Source of the DNA: Sphingomonas metalli
GTDB lineage: Bacteria; Pseudomonadota; Alphaproteobacteria; Sphingomonadales; Sphingomonadaceae
NCBI RefSeq assembly: GCF_014641735.1
Contig: NZ_BMIH01000001.1
Span: 62,001-126,000, forward strand
Direction of reading: 5' to 3'
DNA: 64,000 nucleotides
Shown: positions 31,910-40,559 of the stretch, piece by piece
Layout: the number at the start of each line of letters is the position of its first letter
How positions within the stretch are numbered: the first letter of the stretch is position 1
Notes under the pieces: generated by a model
Databases searched by the model: none
What the model was told of the DNA's origin: nothing
The model's input: the letters and a program-made list of their open reading frames with translations, nothing else
Position numbers and translations under genes: made by a program

Positions 31910-34885
31910 TCAGATTCCGCCTTCGTCGAGGCTGAGCAGCGTCGCATTGCCGCCCGCCGACGTGGTGTCGACGGAGACGGCGCGCTCGGTACAGAAGCGA
32001 TAGAGATAATGGGGCCCCCCGGCTTTCGGCCCCGTGCCCGACAGGCCCTCGCCACCAAAGGGTTGCGATCCCACCACGGCGCCGATCATCGACCGGTTGA
32101 TGTAGAGGTTGCCGACCGCCGCTTCGGCCTCCGCCACCTCGGCGGCGCGGGCGATGCGGCTGTGCAGTCCCATGGTCAGGCCATAGCCCTTGGCGTTGAC
32201 CCGCGCGATCGTCTCCGACAGCGTGCCCGCGTCCCAGGTCGCGACATGCAGGATGGGGCCGAACCATTCCTGCTGCAGGTCCTCGACGCGGTCGAGACGG
32301 ATCAGCGTCGGCGGAACGAACAGGCCCTCGCCGGGAGCGGCGACGGTCTTCAGCCAGCGCTCGCGCGTGCCGTCGCGATAGGTCATCAACCTATCATAGG
32401 CAGCCCGGTCGATCACGGGGCCGACATCCGTTGCGGGATCTCCCGGCGCACCGAGCCGAAGCGTGTCCATCGCGCCCTTCAGCATCTCGATCACCGTGTC
32501 GGCGACGTCGGCCTGTACCAGCAACAGCCGCAAGGCCGAACAGCGCTGCCCCGCCGAGCGGAAGGCGGAGGTGGCGACGTCGGCAACCACCTGCTCGGGC
32601 AGTGCGGTGGAATCGACGATCATGGCGTTGATCCCGCCCGTTTCCGCGATCAGCGGCACGATCGGCCGGTCGTCGTCCTCCAGCAGCGCCCGCGCGATCC
32701 GCTTGGCGGTGGCGGTCGATCCGGTGAACGCGACGCCGGCGATCCGCGCATCCGCGGTCAGCGCCGCCCCGACCTCGGGCCCGCCCGGAACGAGGATCAG
32801 TGCGTCCTGCGGCACCCCCGCCTCATGGGCGAGCGCCACCGCGCGCGCGGCGATGCGCGGCGTCTGCGGCGCCGGTTTGGCGACGACGGTGTTGCCCGCG
32901 ACCAGCGCGGCCGCGGTCTGCCCCAGGAAGATGGCGAGCGGGAAGTTCCAGGGCGCGATCGTCGCCCAGACGCCCCGTCCGTCAAGGTGGAGCGTGTTCC
33001 GCTCGCCGGTCGGGCCCGGCAGCTCCTGCGGCATCAGCCGGGCGCGCCCCTCGCCGGCATAATAGCGGCAGAAATCCGCAGCCTCGCGCACCTCGCCGAT
33101 CGAATCCCCTATGGTCTTGAAGGCTTCCTGGACGCAGATCGCCATCAGTTCCTCGCGATGCCGCTCGAGCAGGTCGGCGAGCCGCTCCAGGATCGCCGCG
33201 CGTTCGCCGACCGGGGTGGCGGACCAGGCGGGAAAGGCCGCCGCCGCACGGTCCACCGCCGCCGTCACCGCGCCAGAGTCGGCGGGCACCACCGGGGCGG
33301 CGTCGAGCGGTGCGTTGACGGCGCGCACGGTGGCCTCCAGGGTCGGTACGTCGCTGAGGTCGAGCCCTTCCGAGTTGCGGTGGCCGGGCGCGAACAGGTC
33401 GCGCGGCAACGGGATGCTGGCATGACGCGTGCCGCCGACGGCGGCGATCTTCGCGACCGGGTCGGCCAATATCTCCGCTTCAGACAGGCGCTCACCGGCC
33501 AGCTGGTGGACGAAGGAGGAATTCGCGCCGTTCTCCAGCAGCCGGCGGACGAGATAGGCGAGCAGGTCGCGATGCCCGCCGACCGGCGCGTAGATCCGGC
33601 AGTGATAGCCCTGCTCGCGCACCAGCCGCTCGTAGAGGCCGTCGCCCATCCCGTGCAGCCGCTGGAACTCGAAGTCGCGGCTGTTGCCGGCCCATTCCAG
33701 GATGGTGGCGACGGTCAGGGCGTTGTGGCTCGCAAAGGCCGGGCGGATGTTCTCGGCCGCCAGCATGTCCCTCGCCACCGCGAGATAGGAGACGTCAGTC
33801 GCCGCCTTGCGGGTGAAGAGCGGATAGTCGACGAGGCCTTCCACCTGGGTGCGCTTGATCTCCGAATCCCAATAGGCGCCCTTGACCAGCCGCACGTTCA
33901 TGATGCGATCAAGGCCGTTGGCCCAGGCGACGACGGGACGGGCGCGCTTGCCATAGGCCTGCACCGCCATGCCGAACCCGTCCCAGCCCTTGAGGCCCGG
34001 CAGCGCGGCGACCGTACCGATGATGTCGAGGCTCATCTCCAGCCGCTCCGATTCCTCGGCGTCGACGGTGAGCGCGATGCCCTTTGCCGCGGCCTGGACC
34101 GCCAGCGCCTCGAGCATCTCGGTCAGCGCCGGGACACATTCGTGGCGTCGCGCCACCTCGTAGCGCGGATGCAGCGCCGACAGCTTGACCGACACCGAAT
34201 GCCCGGCGGCCGCGTCCGATCCGACCGCCTCGATCGCTCCGACATAGGCCTGGAAGTAGCGGTCGGCATCCGCGAAGGTGCGCGCGGCCTCGCCCAACAT
34301 ATCGAAGCTGGCGGTGAAGCCCTTGTTCTCGGGCTTCTTCATCCTGCGCATCGCTTCGTCGATGGTGCGGCCCATGACGAAGATCTCGCCCATCATCTTC
34401 ATCGCCGCGCCGACCGCCTGCCGGACGAACGGTTCGCCCGCGCGGCTGATGAGGCGGCGCAGCGGACCCTGATCGCCCTCCCCGACCAGCGCCCGGCCGA
34501 CGACCAGCCCCCAGGTGGCCGAGTTGACCAGCCGGCTGTTCGAGCGGCCCGCATGGGCCCGCCAGTCGGCATCGCCGAGCTTGTCGGCGATCAGCAGGTC
34601 GGCGGTTTCCGGATCGGGCACGCGCAGGAACGCCTCGGCGAGGCTGAGCAGCGCGACGCCCTCCGACGAGTTGAGGCGATATTCCTGCAGGAACTGGTTG
34701 ACCCAGCCCCGCCCCTGCGCCGCTCGCAGGTCCGCCAGCAGGCCGCCAGCATGGCCCATGATCCGCGCCCTCGAATCAGGACCCGTGGCAGCCCGGTCCA
34801 GCAACGGCTTTAGAACATCGGGTTCGGGCGCACGGTACAGCTTGGCCATGGTTTCACGGGCGTGGGACGTTACGGCAGCGGTCAT
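31910..34885 (-). CDS. putA: Bifunctional proline dehydrogenase / L-glutamate gamma-semialdehyde dehydrogenase
   Basis: This 991-residue protein oxidises proline to glutamate in two steps. The FAD-dependent PRODH barrel occupies about 70-470, with SVKLSALHPRYE, VRLVKGAYWDSEIKRTQ and the terminal RRLLENGANSSFVHQLA. The ALDH domain (about 520-991) has VAKPAPQTP, FTGSTATAKRI, the general-base Glu in AETGGINAMIV and the catalytic Cys in GQRCSALRL. The N-terminal ribbon-helix-helix DNA-binding domain of enteric PutA is absent, so it should not repress its own gene. It diverges from the MaoC gene. Confidence 0.96.
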   Translation of the reverse strand: MTAAVTSHARETMAKLYRAPEPDVLKPLLDRAATGPDSRARIMGHAGGLLADLRAAQGRGWVNQFLQEYRLNSSEGVALLSLAEAFLRVPDPETADLLIADKLGDADWRAHAGRSNSRLVNSATWGLVVGRALVGEGDQGPLRRLISRAGEPFVRQAVGAAMKMMGEIFVMGRTIDEAMRRMKKPENKGFTASFDMLGEAARTFADADRYFQAYVGAIEAVGSDAAAGHSVSVKLSALHPRYEVARRHECVPALTEMLEALAVQAAAKGIALTVDAEESERLEMSLDIIGTVAALPGLKGWDGFGMAVQAYGKRARPVVAWANGLDRIMNVRLVKGAYWDSEIKRTQVEGLVDYPLFTRKAATDVSYLAVARDMLAAENIRPAFASHNALTVATILEWAGNSRDFEFQRLHGMGDGLYERLVREQGYHCRIYAPVGGHRDLLAYLVRRLLENGANSSFVHQLAGERLSEAEILADPVAKIAAVGGTRHASIPLPRDLFAPGHRNSEGLDLSDVPTLEATVRAVNAPLDAAPVVPADSGAVTAAVDRAAAAFPAWSATPVGERAAILERLADLLERHREELMAICVQEAFKTIGDSIGEVREAADFCRYYAGEGRARLMPQELPGPTGERNTLHLDGRGVWATIAPWNFPLAIFLGQTAAALVAGNTVVAKPAPQTPRIAARAVALAHEAGVPQDALILVPGGPEVGAALTADARIAGVAFTGSTATAKRIARALLEDDDRPIVPLIAETGGINAMIVDSTALPEQVVADVATSAFRSAGQRCSALRLLLVQADVADTVIEMLKGAMDTLRLGAPGDPATDVGPVIDRAAYDRLMTYRDGTRERWLKTVAAPGEGLFVPPTLIRLDRVEDLQQEWFGPILHVATWDAGTLSETIARVNAKGYGLTMGLHSRIARAAEVAEAEAAVGNLYINRSMIGAVVGSQPFGGEGLSGTGPKAGGPHYLYRFCTERAVSVDTTSAGGNATLLSLDEGGI

Positions 34886-35015
34886 TATCGAACTTTCGGT
34901 GCGGCAAGGCTTGCGGCGCGGGGCCGCCGGGGCCTAGAGGATGTGCAGCGCTTAGCGCCAAATATGCGCCGAGGCCAAATGGCGGATGGCGCCGGACCGC
35001 GGATAGGGGAGTGAC

Positions 35016-35477
35016 GTGGCGACCATCGCCGTCGACCGATTGTCGTCCATCATCGGCCAGCCCTTCCTTTCGGAATGGGTGCTGATCGATCAGGCGATGA
35101 TCGATGCCTTCGCCGCCGCGACCGGCGACCGCCAGTTCATCCATGTCGATCCGGTCCGTGCCGCGGCCACGCCCTTTGGCGGCACCGTCGCGCACGGGTT
35201 CCTGACCCTGTCGCTGATGCCGATGCTGCTCGACCGATCGGACATGCCCCGTCCCGAGGGCGTGCGGATGGCCGTCAACTATGGCTGCGATACGCTGCGC
35301 TTCGTGGCGCCGGTGCGGTCCGGTACGCGCGTGCGCGGCCGCTTCACCCTCCTGTCGCTCGTCGAGAGAAGGCCCGGTGTCATCACCCAGACCGTGGAAT
35401 TCACCGTCGAGATCGAGGGATCGGACAAGCCCGCGCTCGTCGCCGAATGGATCGGCCAGCTCTTCGTCCAATCCTGA
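35016..35477 (+). CDS. MaoC family dehydratase (R-specific enoyl-CoA hydratase-like)
   Basis: This protein has 153 residues from GTG 35016 with GGGGAG upstream. The hot-dog fold and active-site signature ATGDRQFIHVDPVRAAATPFGGTVAHGF contain the catalytic Asp and His. It probably hydrates enoyl-CoA or an enoyl thioester. It lies 39 bases before a thiolase gene on the same strand, a context that fits acyl-CoA metabolism. Confidence 0.9.
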   Translation: MATIAVDRLSSIIGQPFLSEWVLIDQAMIDAFAAATGDRQFIHVDPVRAAATPFGGTVAHGFLTLSLMPMLLDRSDMPRPEGVRMAVNYGCDTLRFVAPVRSGTRVRGRFTLLSLVERRPGVITQTVEFTVEIEGSDKPALVAEWIGQLFVQS

Positions 35478-35516
35478 TTCTGCAGCCCTCTCCTCCGTCG
35501 AAAGGACCCGACCGCC

Positions 35517-36695
35517 ATGCGTTCCGCCGTCATCGTTTCCACCGCCCGCACCCCGATCGGCCGCGCCTATCGCGGCGCGTTCAACAACCTCCCCTCGCCG
35601 AGCCTGTCGAGCCACGCCATCCGTGCGGCGGTGGAGCGTGCCAAGCTGGACGGGGGCGAGGTCGAGGACGTGGTGTGGGGCGCGGCGCTGCAACAGGGCC
35701 ATCAGGCCGGCAACATTGCGCGGACCGCGCTGCTCCGTTCCGGCCTGCCGGTGACCGTGCCGGGCATGTCGCTCGACCGTCAGTGCGCGAGCGGCCTGAT
35801 GGCGATCGCGACCGCGGCGAAGGAGATCGTGGTCGACGGCATGGATATCGCGATCGGCGGCGGCGTGGACTCGATCAGCCTCGTCCAGACGCCCAAGATG
35901 AACATCGCACCCGATCCGGAGCTCGTCGCGCTCCACAAGGACATCTACATGCCGATGCTCCAGACCGCCGAGGTGGTGGCCAAGCGCTACGGCATCAGCC
36001 GCGAAGCGATGGACGCCTATGCGCTCCAGTCGCAGCAGCGCACCGCCGCCGCGCAGGCTGCCGGACGGTTCGATGACGAAATCGTACCGGTCACCGCGAC
36101 GATGGCGATCGTCGACAAGGAGACCAAGGAGGTCAGCCATCGCGAGGTTACGCTGTCGAAGGACGAGGGCAACCGCGCCGACACCACGATCGAGGGCCTC
36201 TCGTCGCTCAAGCCGGTGCTCGGCCCCGACTATACGATCACGGCCGGCAACGCCTCGCAGCTGTCGGACGGCGCGTCGGCCAGCGTGCTGATGAGCGAGA
36301 CGGAGGCCTCGCGCCGCGGCCTGACCCCGCTCGGCCGCTATGTCGGCATGACGGTCGCCGGCACCGAGCCGGACGAGATGGGCATCGGCCCGGTCTATGC
36401 CATTCCGAAGCTGCTCGAGAAGAACGGGCTGAAGATGGACGATATCGGCCTCTGGGAGCTGAACGAGGCCTTCGCCGTCCAGGTCCTCTATTGCCGCGAC
36501 ACGCTGGGCATTCCCGACGAACTTCTCAACGTCAACGGCGGCGCGATCTCGATCGGTCACCCCTATGGCATGTCGGGCGCGCGGATGACCGGCCATGCGC
36601 TGATCGAAGGCAAGCGCCGCGGCGCGAAATATGTCGTCGTGACGATGTGCGTCGGCGGCGGCATGGGCGCGGCGGGCCTGTTCGAAGTCCTGTAA
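35517..36695 (+). CDS. Acetyl-CoA C-acyltransferase (thiolase)
   Basis: This 392-residue protein has the thiolase fold, nucleophilic C90 in [23 protein letters not shown], the His in [17 protein letters not shown], and the second Cys in [22 protein letters not shown]-type acetoacetyl-CoA thiolase (PhaA) and beta-oxidation FadA-like roles are both possible; the length and the DRQCASGL motif favour a degradative 3-ketoacyl-CoA thiolase. GAAAGGAC precedes the ATG. Confidence 0.93.
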   Translation: MRSAVIVSTARTPIGRAYRGAFNNLPSPSLSSHAIRAAVERAKLDGGEVEDVVWGAALQQGHQAGNIARTALLRSGLPVTVPGMSLDRQCASGLMAIATAAKEIVVDGMDIAIGGGVDSISLVQTPKMNIAPDPELVALHKDIYMPMLQTAEVVAKRYGISREAMDAYALQSQQRTAAAQAAGRFDDEIVPVTATMAIVDKETKEVSHREVTLSKDEGNRADTTIEGLSSLKPVLGPDYTITAGNASQLSDGASASVLMSETEASRRGLTPLGRYVGMTVAGTEPDEMGIGPVYAIPKLLEKNGLKMDDIGLWELNEAFAVQVLYCRDTLGIPDELLNVNGGAISIGHPYGMSGARMTGHALIEGKRRGAKYVVVTMCVGGGMGAAGLFEVL

Positions 36696-36720
36696 GCGCC
36701 TCACCGAAAGACATGATTGG

Positions 36721-36754
36721 GCCGGCGGCGAAGCGGAGGCGCTTCGCCGCCGGC
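36721..36754 (+). terminator. Strong hairpin after the thiolase gene
   Basis: GCCGGCGGCGAAGC (36721-36734) pairs over 14 bp with GCTTCGCCGCCGGC (36741-36754) around GGAGGC and is followed by TTGACTTG. It separates the thiolase gene from the next gene. Confidence 0.65.
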
Positions 36755-36818
36755 TTGACTTGCCGCAACCAACCTCGGCGCGCCTCGTTCTCCTGCCGAC
36801 GTTTCAGGAGAGACCATC

Positions 36819-37301
36819 ATGGCCGACCACGACAATCCGCAGGAGATCGCCGCCAAGTTCCTCGCCAAGGTGAAGGAGAGCCCCTTCATCATGCTCGGCC
36901 TGATGGATGGCCAGCATTCCGAGCCGATGACGGCGCAGTTGGACGACGATCAGCCCAACACCATCTTCGTCTTCGCCGGCCGCGACAATCGCGCCGCGGG
37001 CGGTGGCCCGGCGATGGTGCAGTTCGTCGGCAAGGGCCACGACTTCTTCGCCTGCCTGGCCGGCCGCGTCAGCCGCGACAATGATCGCGGCCAGATCGAC
37101 AAGCTGTGGAACAAGCAGGTCGAGGCCTGGTTTCCGGGCGGCAAGGAGGATCCCAACCTCACCCTGCTGCGCTTCGACGTCGAGTCGGCCGAGCTGTGGG
37201 AGACCGACATCTCGCTGTCGGGCCGGGTGAAGATGCTGTTCGGCGGCACGATCACCGCCGACGAATCGTCCAGCCACGCCAAGGTCGGCGCGATCGGCTG
37301 A
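36819..37301 (+). CDS. Pyridoxamine 5'-phosphate oxidase family protein (general stress type)
   Basis: This protein has 160 residues; CAGGAGAG lies upstream of the ATG. The split-barrel flavin-binding fold is indicated by SPFIMLGLMDGQHSEPMTAQLDDD, TIFVFAGRDNRAAG and the C-terminal FDVESAELWETDIS, which match bacterial general-stress FMN-binding proteins of this family. Such proteins bind FMN or FAD; the enzymatic role is not known. Confidence 0.88.
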   Translation: MADHDNPQEIAAKFLAKVKESPFIMLGLMDGQHSEPMTAQLDDDQPNTIFVFAGRDNRAAGGGPAMVQFVGKGHDFFACLAGRVSRDNDRGQIDKLWNKQVEAWFPGGKEDPNLTLLRFDVESAELWETDISLSGRVKMLFGGTITADESSSHAKVGAIG

Positions 37302-37322
37302 GGCAGCCACCGGTTCGTCACG

Positions 37323-37356
37323 AGGGCGCCGGCGCCAAGGAAGGAGCTGGCGCCCT
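37323..37356. terminator. Hairpin between convergent genes
   Basis: AGGGCGCC (37323-37330) pairs with GGCGCCCT (37349-37356) across an 18-base loop, between the stress-protein gene and the leftward depolymerase gene. There is no T tract. Confidence 0.35.
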
Positions 37357-37372
37357 GATTGCGTCCTGGGGG

Positions 37373-38605
37373 TCAGGCCGCGTTCGCGGCCATCCACTCC
37401 TCCACGACCGGAGCGATCCGGTTGCGCCAGCGCGAACCGTTGAAGATCCCGTAATGGCCGACGCCTTCGGCCATCAGATAGCGCTTCTTCGCATCCGGCA
37501 AGCCGGTCGCCAGCGTCAGTGCCGCCTTGGTCTGGCCAAGGCCGGAGATGTCGTCGCGCTCGCCCTCGATCGCCAGCAATCCGACATCCTTGATCGCGCC
37601 CGGATCGATCCGCTGCCCGCGATGGATATATTCGCCTTTCGGCAGCGCATGCGTCTGGAACACGACATCGATCGTCTGGAGGTAGAATTCGGCGGTCATG
37701 TCGCACACGGCGCGATATTCGTCGTAAAAGGCCTTGGTCGCCGCCGCGCCCTCGCCGTCGCCCTGGACGAGATGTTTGAACATCCCCCAGTGCGAGATCA
37801 TGTGATTGCCGAGGTTCATCGACATGAAGCCGGCGAGCTGCAGGAAGCCCGGATAGACCTGCCGTCCCGCCCCCGGATACGTCATCGGCACGGTGACGAT
37901 GACGTTCTGCTCGAACCACGCATGCGGTCGCCGCGTCGCCAGGGTGTTGACCGCCGTCGGCGCCTCGCGCGTGTCGACCGGGCCACCCATCATGGTCAGG
38001 GTGAGCGGACGCAGCGGATGCTCCTGCGCGCTCATCAGCGCCGCGGCGGCATAGGCCGGCACCGAGGGCTGGCATACCGCGAGCATATGCGCGCGGCCCG
38101 ATCCGTCGCGACCCATCGCTTCCAGGAACTCGACGAGATAGTCGACATAATCGTCGAGGTCGAAGCGCCCGTCCGCCAGGGGCACCAGCTTGGCGTCGCG
38201 CCAGTCGGTGATGTGCACGTCCGCGACCGGCAGCATCCGCTCCACCGTGCCGCGCAGCAGCGTGGCGTAATGGCCCGACATCGGTGCGACGATCAGCAGT
38301 TTCGGACCACCTTCCACACCGTCTCGGCGGAAGCGCTTCAGCTGGCCGAACGGCTTGCGGAGCACGATCTCCTCGGTGACGCGAACTTCTCGCCCGTCGA
38401 TCACCGTATGGTCGAGGGCGAACGCGGGCTTGCCGCGGGGCGCGGCGGCGTGGGCGAATACCTCCAGCGCCGAACCGACGATCGCGCCGCCACCGAGATA
38501 GGCAAAGGGATTGGCGGGATTTTGCAGCCATTCGGCACCGAAATTCGCCATGGCGCTGGCGCCGGCCAGCATGGATCGCTGCATTTCATAGGCGTTGTAG
38601 AGCAT
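37373..38605 (-). CDS. phaZ: Intracellular polyhydroxyalkanoate depolymerase
   Basis: This 410-residue protein is typical of PhaZ enzymes that act on native granules. The N terminus MLYNAYEMQRSM is family-typical. An alpha/beta hydrolase core includes LIVAPMSGHYATLLRGTVE, the nucleophile region LAVCQPSVPAYAAAALM with Cys in place of Ser, and the late His in GVGHYGIFNGSRW. It releases 3-hydroxybutyrate oligomers or monomers from cytoplasmic polyester; the dehydrogenase at 17.2 kb would take these to acetoacetate. It is monocistronic. Confidence 0.95.
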   Translation of the reverse strand: MLYNAYEMQRSMLAGASAMANFGAEWLQNPANPFAYLGGGAIVGSALEVFAHAAAPRGKPAFALDHTVIDGREVRVTEEIVLRKPFGQLKRFRRDGVEGGPKLLIVAPMSGHYATLLRGTVERMLPVADVHITDWRDAKLVPLADGRFDLDDYVDYLVEFLEAMGRDGSGRAHMLAVCQPSVPAYAAAALMSAQEHPLRPLTLTMMGGPVDTREAPTAVNTLATRRPHAWFEQNVIVTVPMTYPGAGRQVYPGFLQLAGFMSMNLGNHMISHWGMFKHLVQGDGEGAAATKAFYDEYRAVCDMTAEFYLQTIDVVFQTHALPKGEYIHRGQRIDPGAIKDVGLLAIEGERDDISGLGQTKAALTLATGLPDAKKRYLMAEGVGHYGIFNGSRWRNRIAPVVEEWMAANAA

Positions 38606-38744
38606 GCGCTCTCCTTATCCCGGATTGGTTGCGCAGTGGTAATGGTAATGCTGCAATCGTTAGAACGCGCCGGGCATATCTTCCGTTCACATTGAGCGGC
38701 GCAGCCGATTGAGCGCGTCGACGGCCCCTGCTAGGCGGACGGCC

Positions 38745-40529
38745 ATGGCGAAGACCGACGTGCCGCCCGCAGAGCGCCCAGAGCGCCGTCGACTGGGCGA
38801 ACTCAGCATGGTGTGGCGGCATGCCGCACGCTATCCCGGGCGGATCGCCATCGCGGGGGCGGCGCTGGTCACGACTTCGCTGGCGACGATCGCGATTCCC
38901 TATGGGTTCAAGCGCGTAGTCGACCGCGGCTTCGGCGCCGGCACCAGCGAGTCCTTCGCCGCCTCGTTCCACTATCTGCTGATGATCGTCCTCGTGCTGG
39001 CGATCGCCACCGCGATCCGCTTCTACAATGTCTCCTGGCTGGGCGAGCGGGTGGTGGCGGATATACGGCGCGAGACGCAGGGCAATCTGCTGCGCCTGTC
39101 GCCCCGCTTCTTCGAGGAGAACAGGCCCTCGGAGATCGCCTCGCGCCTGACGTCCGACACGGCGATGATCGAGATGGTCGTCGGCAGCACCGCTTCCGTC
39201 GCGCTGCGCAACGCCTTCACCGGCGTCGGTGGCATGATCTATCTGTTCGCGATATCCCCCAAGCTCGCCGGCATGCTGATGCTGGGCATCCCGGCGATCA
39301 TCCTGCCGATCGCGCTGCTCGGCCGCCGGATCCGCGGCTATTCGCGCACGTCGCAGGACAAGGTTGCGATGGTCGGCACGCTGACCACGGAAACGCTGGG
39401 CGCGATGCGCATCGTCCAGGCCTTCGGCCAGGAGGCCCGCGAAGGCGAGCGCTTCGCCGAGGCGGTCGAGGACACGTTCGTGGCGGCGAAGAAGCGGAAC
39501 GGCCTGCGCGCGGTGATGACCGCGATCGTCATCGGCCTGGTCTTCGGATCGATCACCCTCGTCCTGTGGGAGGGTGCGATCGACGTGGCGGCCGGACGCC
39601 TGTCCGGAGGCTCGATCGCCGCCTTCGTCCTGACCGGCGGCATCGTCGCCGGCGCGTTCGGTGCGCTGACCGAGGTCTATGGCGAACTGCTTCGCGGCGC
39701 CGGCGCGGCAAGCCGCCTCGCCGAACTGATCGACGAACGGCCCGAGATCGCGGCGCCGGCGCGGCCGGTCGCGCTTCCGGTGCCACCACGCGGCAGCATC
39801 CGCTTCGAGGACGTTCGTTTTCGCTATCCGACCAGGCCGGAGGTCGCGGCGCTCGACACCTTCTCGCTCGACGTCGCGCCGGGCGAGACGGTGGCGGTGG
39901 TCGGGCCGTCCGGCGCCGGCAAGTCGACGCTGTTCCAGCTCGCCGAGCGCTTCTACGATCCCGAGCGCGGTCGCGTGCTCGTCGACGGCGTGCCGCTTGT
40001 CGAGGCCGATCCGGCGGCGGTACGGGCGCGGATTGCCATGGTGCCGCAGGAAACCGTGATCTTCGCCGCCTCGGCCCGCGACAATCTGCGCTACGGCCGG
40101 TGGGACGCGCCGGACGAGGCCCTGTGGCAGGCGGCGGAGGCCGCCAATGCCGCGACCTTCCTGCGCGCCTTGCCCGAGGGGCTCGACACCTATCTCGGCG
40201 AAGGCGGCGCGCGCCTGTCGGGCGGGCAGCGGCAGCGCATCGCGATCGCCCGCGCCCTGCTTCGCGACGCCCCGATCCTGCTTCTCGACGAGGCGACCAG
40301 CGCGCTGGACGCGGAAAGCGAGCGGCTGGTGCAGGAAGCGCTGGAGCGGCTCATGGCCGATCGCACCACCCTGGTGATCGCGCATCGGCTTGCGACCGTC
40401 CGCGCCGCCGACCGCATCATCGTGATGGATCACGGCCGGATCGTCGAGCAGGGCAGCCATGCCACGCTCGTCGCGCGCAGCGGGCTCTACGCGCGGCTCG
40501 CCAGCCTGCAGTTCAGCGAAGCGGCCTGA
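38745..40529 (+). CDS. ABC transporter, fused permease/ATP-binding protein
   Basis: This protein has 594 residues from ATG 38745. Six transmembrane helices (about 30-320) precede the nucleotide-binding domain with Walker A VGPSGAGKSTLFQ, Q-loop VPQETVIF, signature LSGGQRQRIAIARALL, Walker B ILLLDEATSALD and the His switch VIAHRLATV. It is a half-transporter of the MsbA/LmrA/ABCB10-like exporter type and would work as a dimer in the inner membrane. The substrate is unknown; no partner gene is adjacent. Confidence 0.94.
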   Translation: MAKTDVPPAERPERRRLGELSMVWRHAARYPGRIAIAGAALVTTSLATIAIPYGFKRVVDRGFGAGTSESFAASFHYLLMIVLVLAIATAIRFYNVSWLGERVVADIRRETQGNLLRLSPRFFEENRPSEIASRLTSDTAMIEMVVGSTASVALRNAFTGVGGMIYLFAISPKLAGMLMLGIPAIILPIALLGRRIRGYSRTSQDKVAMVGTLTTETLGAMRIVQAFGQEAREGERFAEAVEDTFVAAKKRNGLRAVMTAIVIGLVFGSITLVLWEGAIDVAAGRLSGGSIAAFVLTGGIVAGAFGALTEVYGELLRGAGAASRLAELIDERPEIAAPARPVALPVPPRGSIRFEDVRFRYPTRPEVAALDTFSLDVAPGETVAVVGPSGAGKSTLFQLAERFYDPERGRVLVDGVPLVEADPAAVRARIAMVPQETVIFAASARDNLRYGRWDAPDEALWQAAEAANAATFLRALPEGLDTYLGEGGARLSGGQRQRIAIARALLRDAPILLLDEATSALDAESERLVQEALERLMADRTTLVIAHRLATVRAADRIIVMDHGRIVEQGSHATLVARSGLYARLASLQFSEAA

Positions 40530-40559
40530 GCCGGCGCTTGCCGGGCCGGGTCGGCGGCC

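Noticed and set aside
32009..34813. Plus-strand open frame of 934 codons
   Set aside because: Antisense to putA; His/Arg/Asp/Gly-rich shadow with no domain.
34854..36704. Minus-strand open frame of 616 codons
   Set aside because: Antisense to MaoC and thiolase genes, which have clear catalytic motifs; no motif in the shadow.
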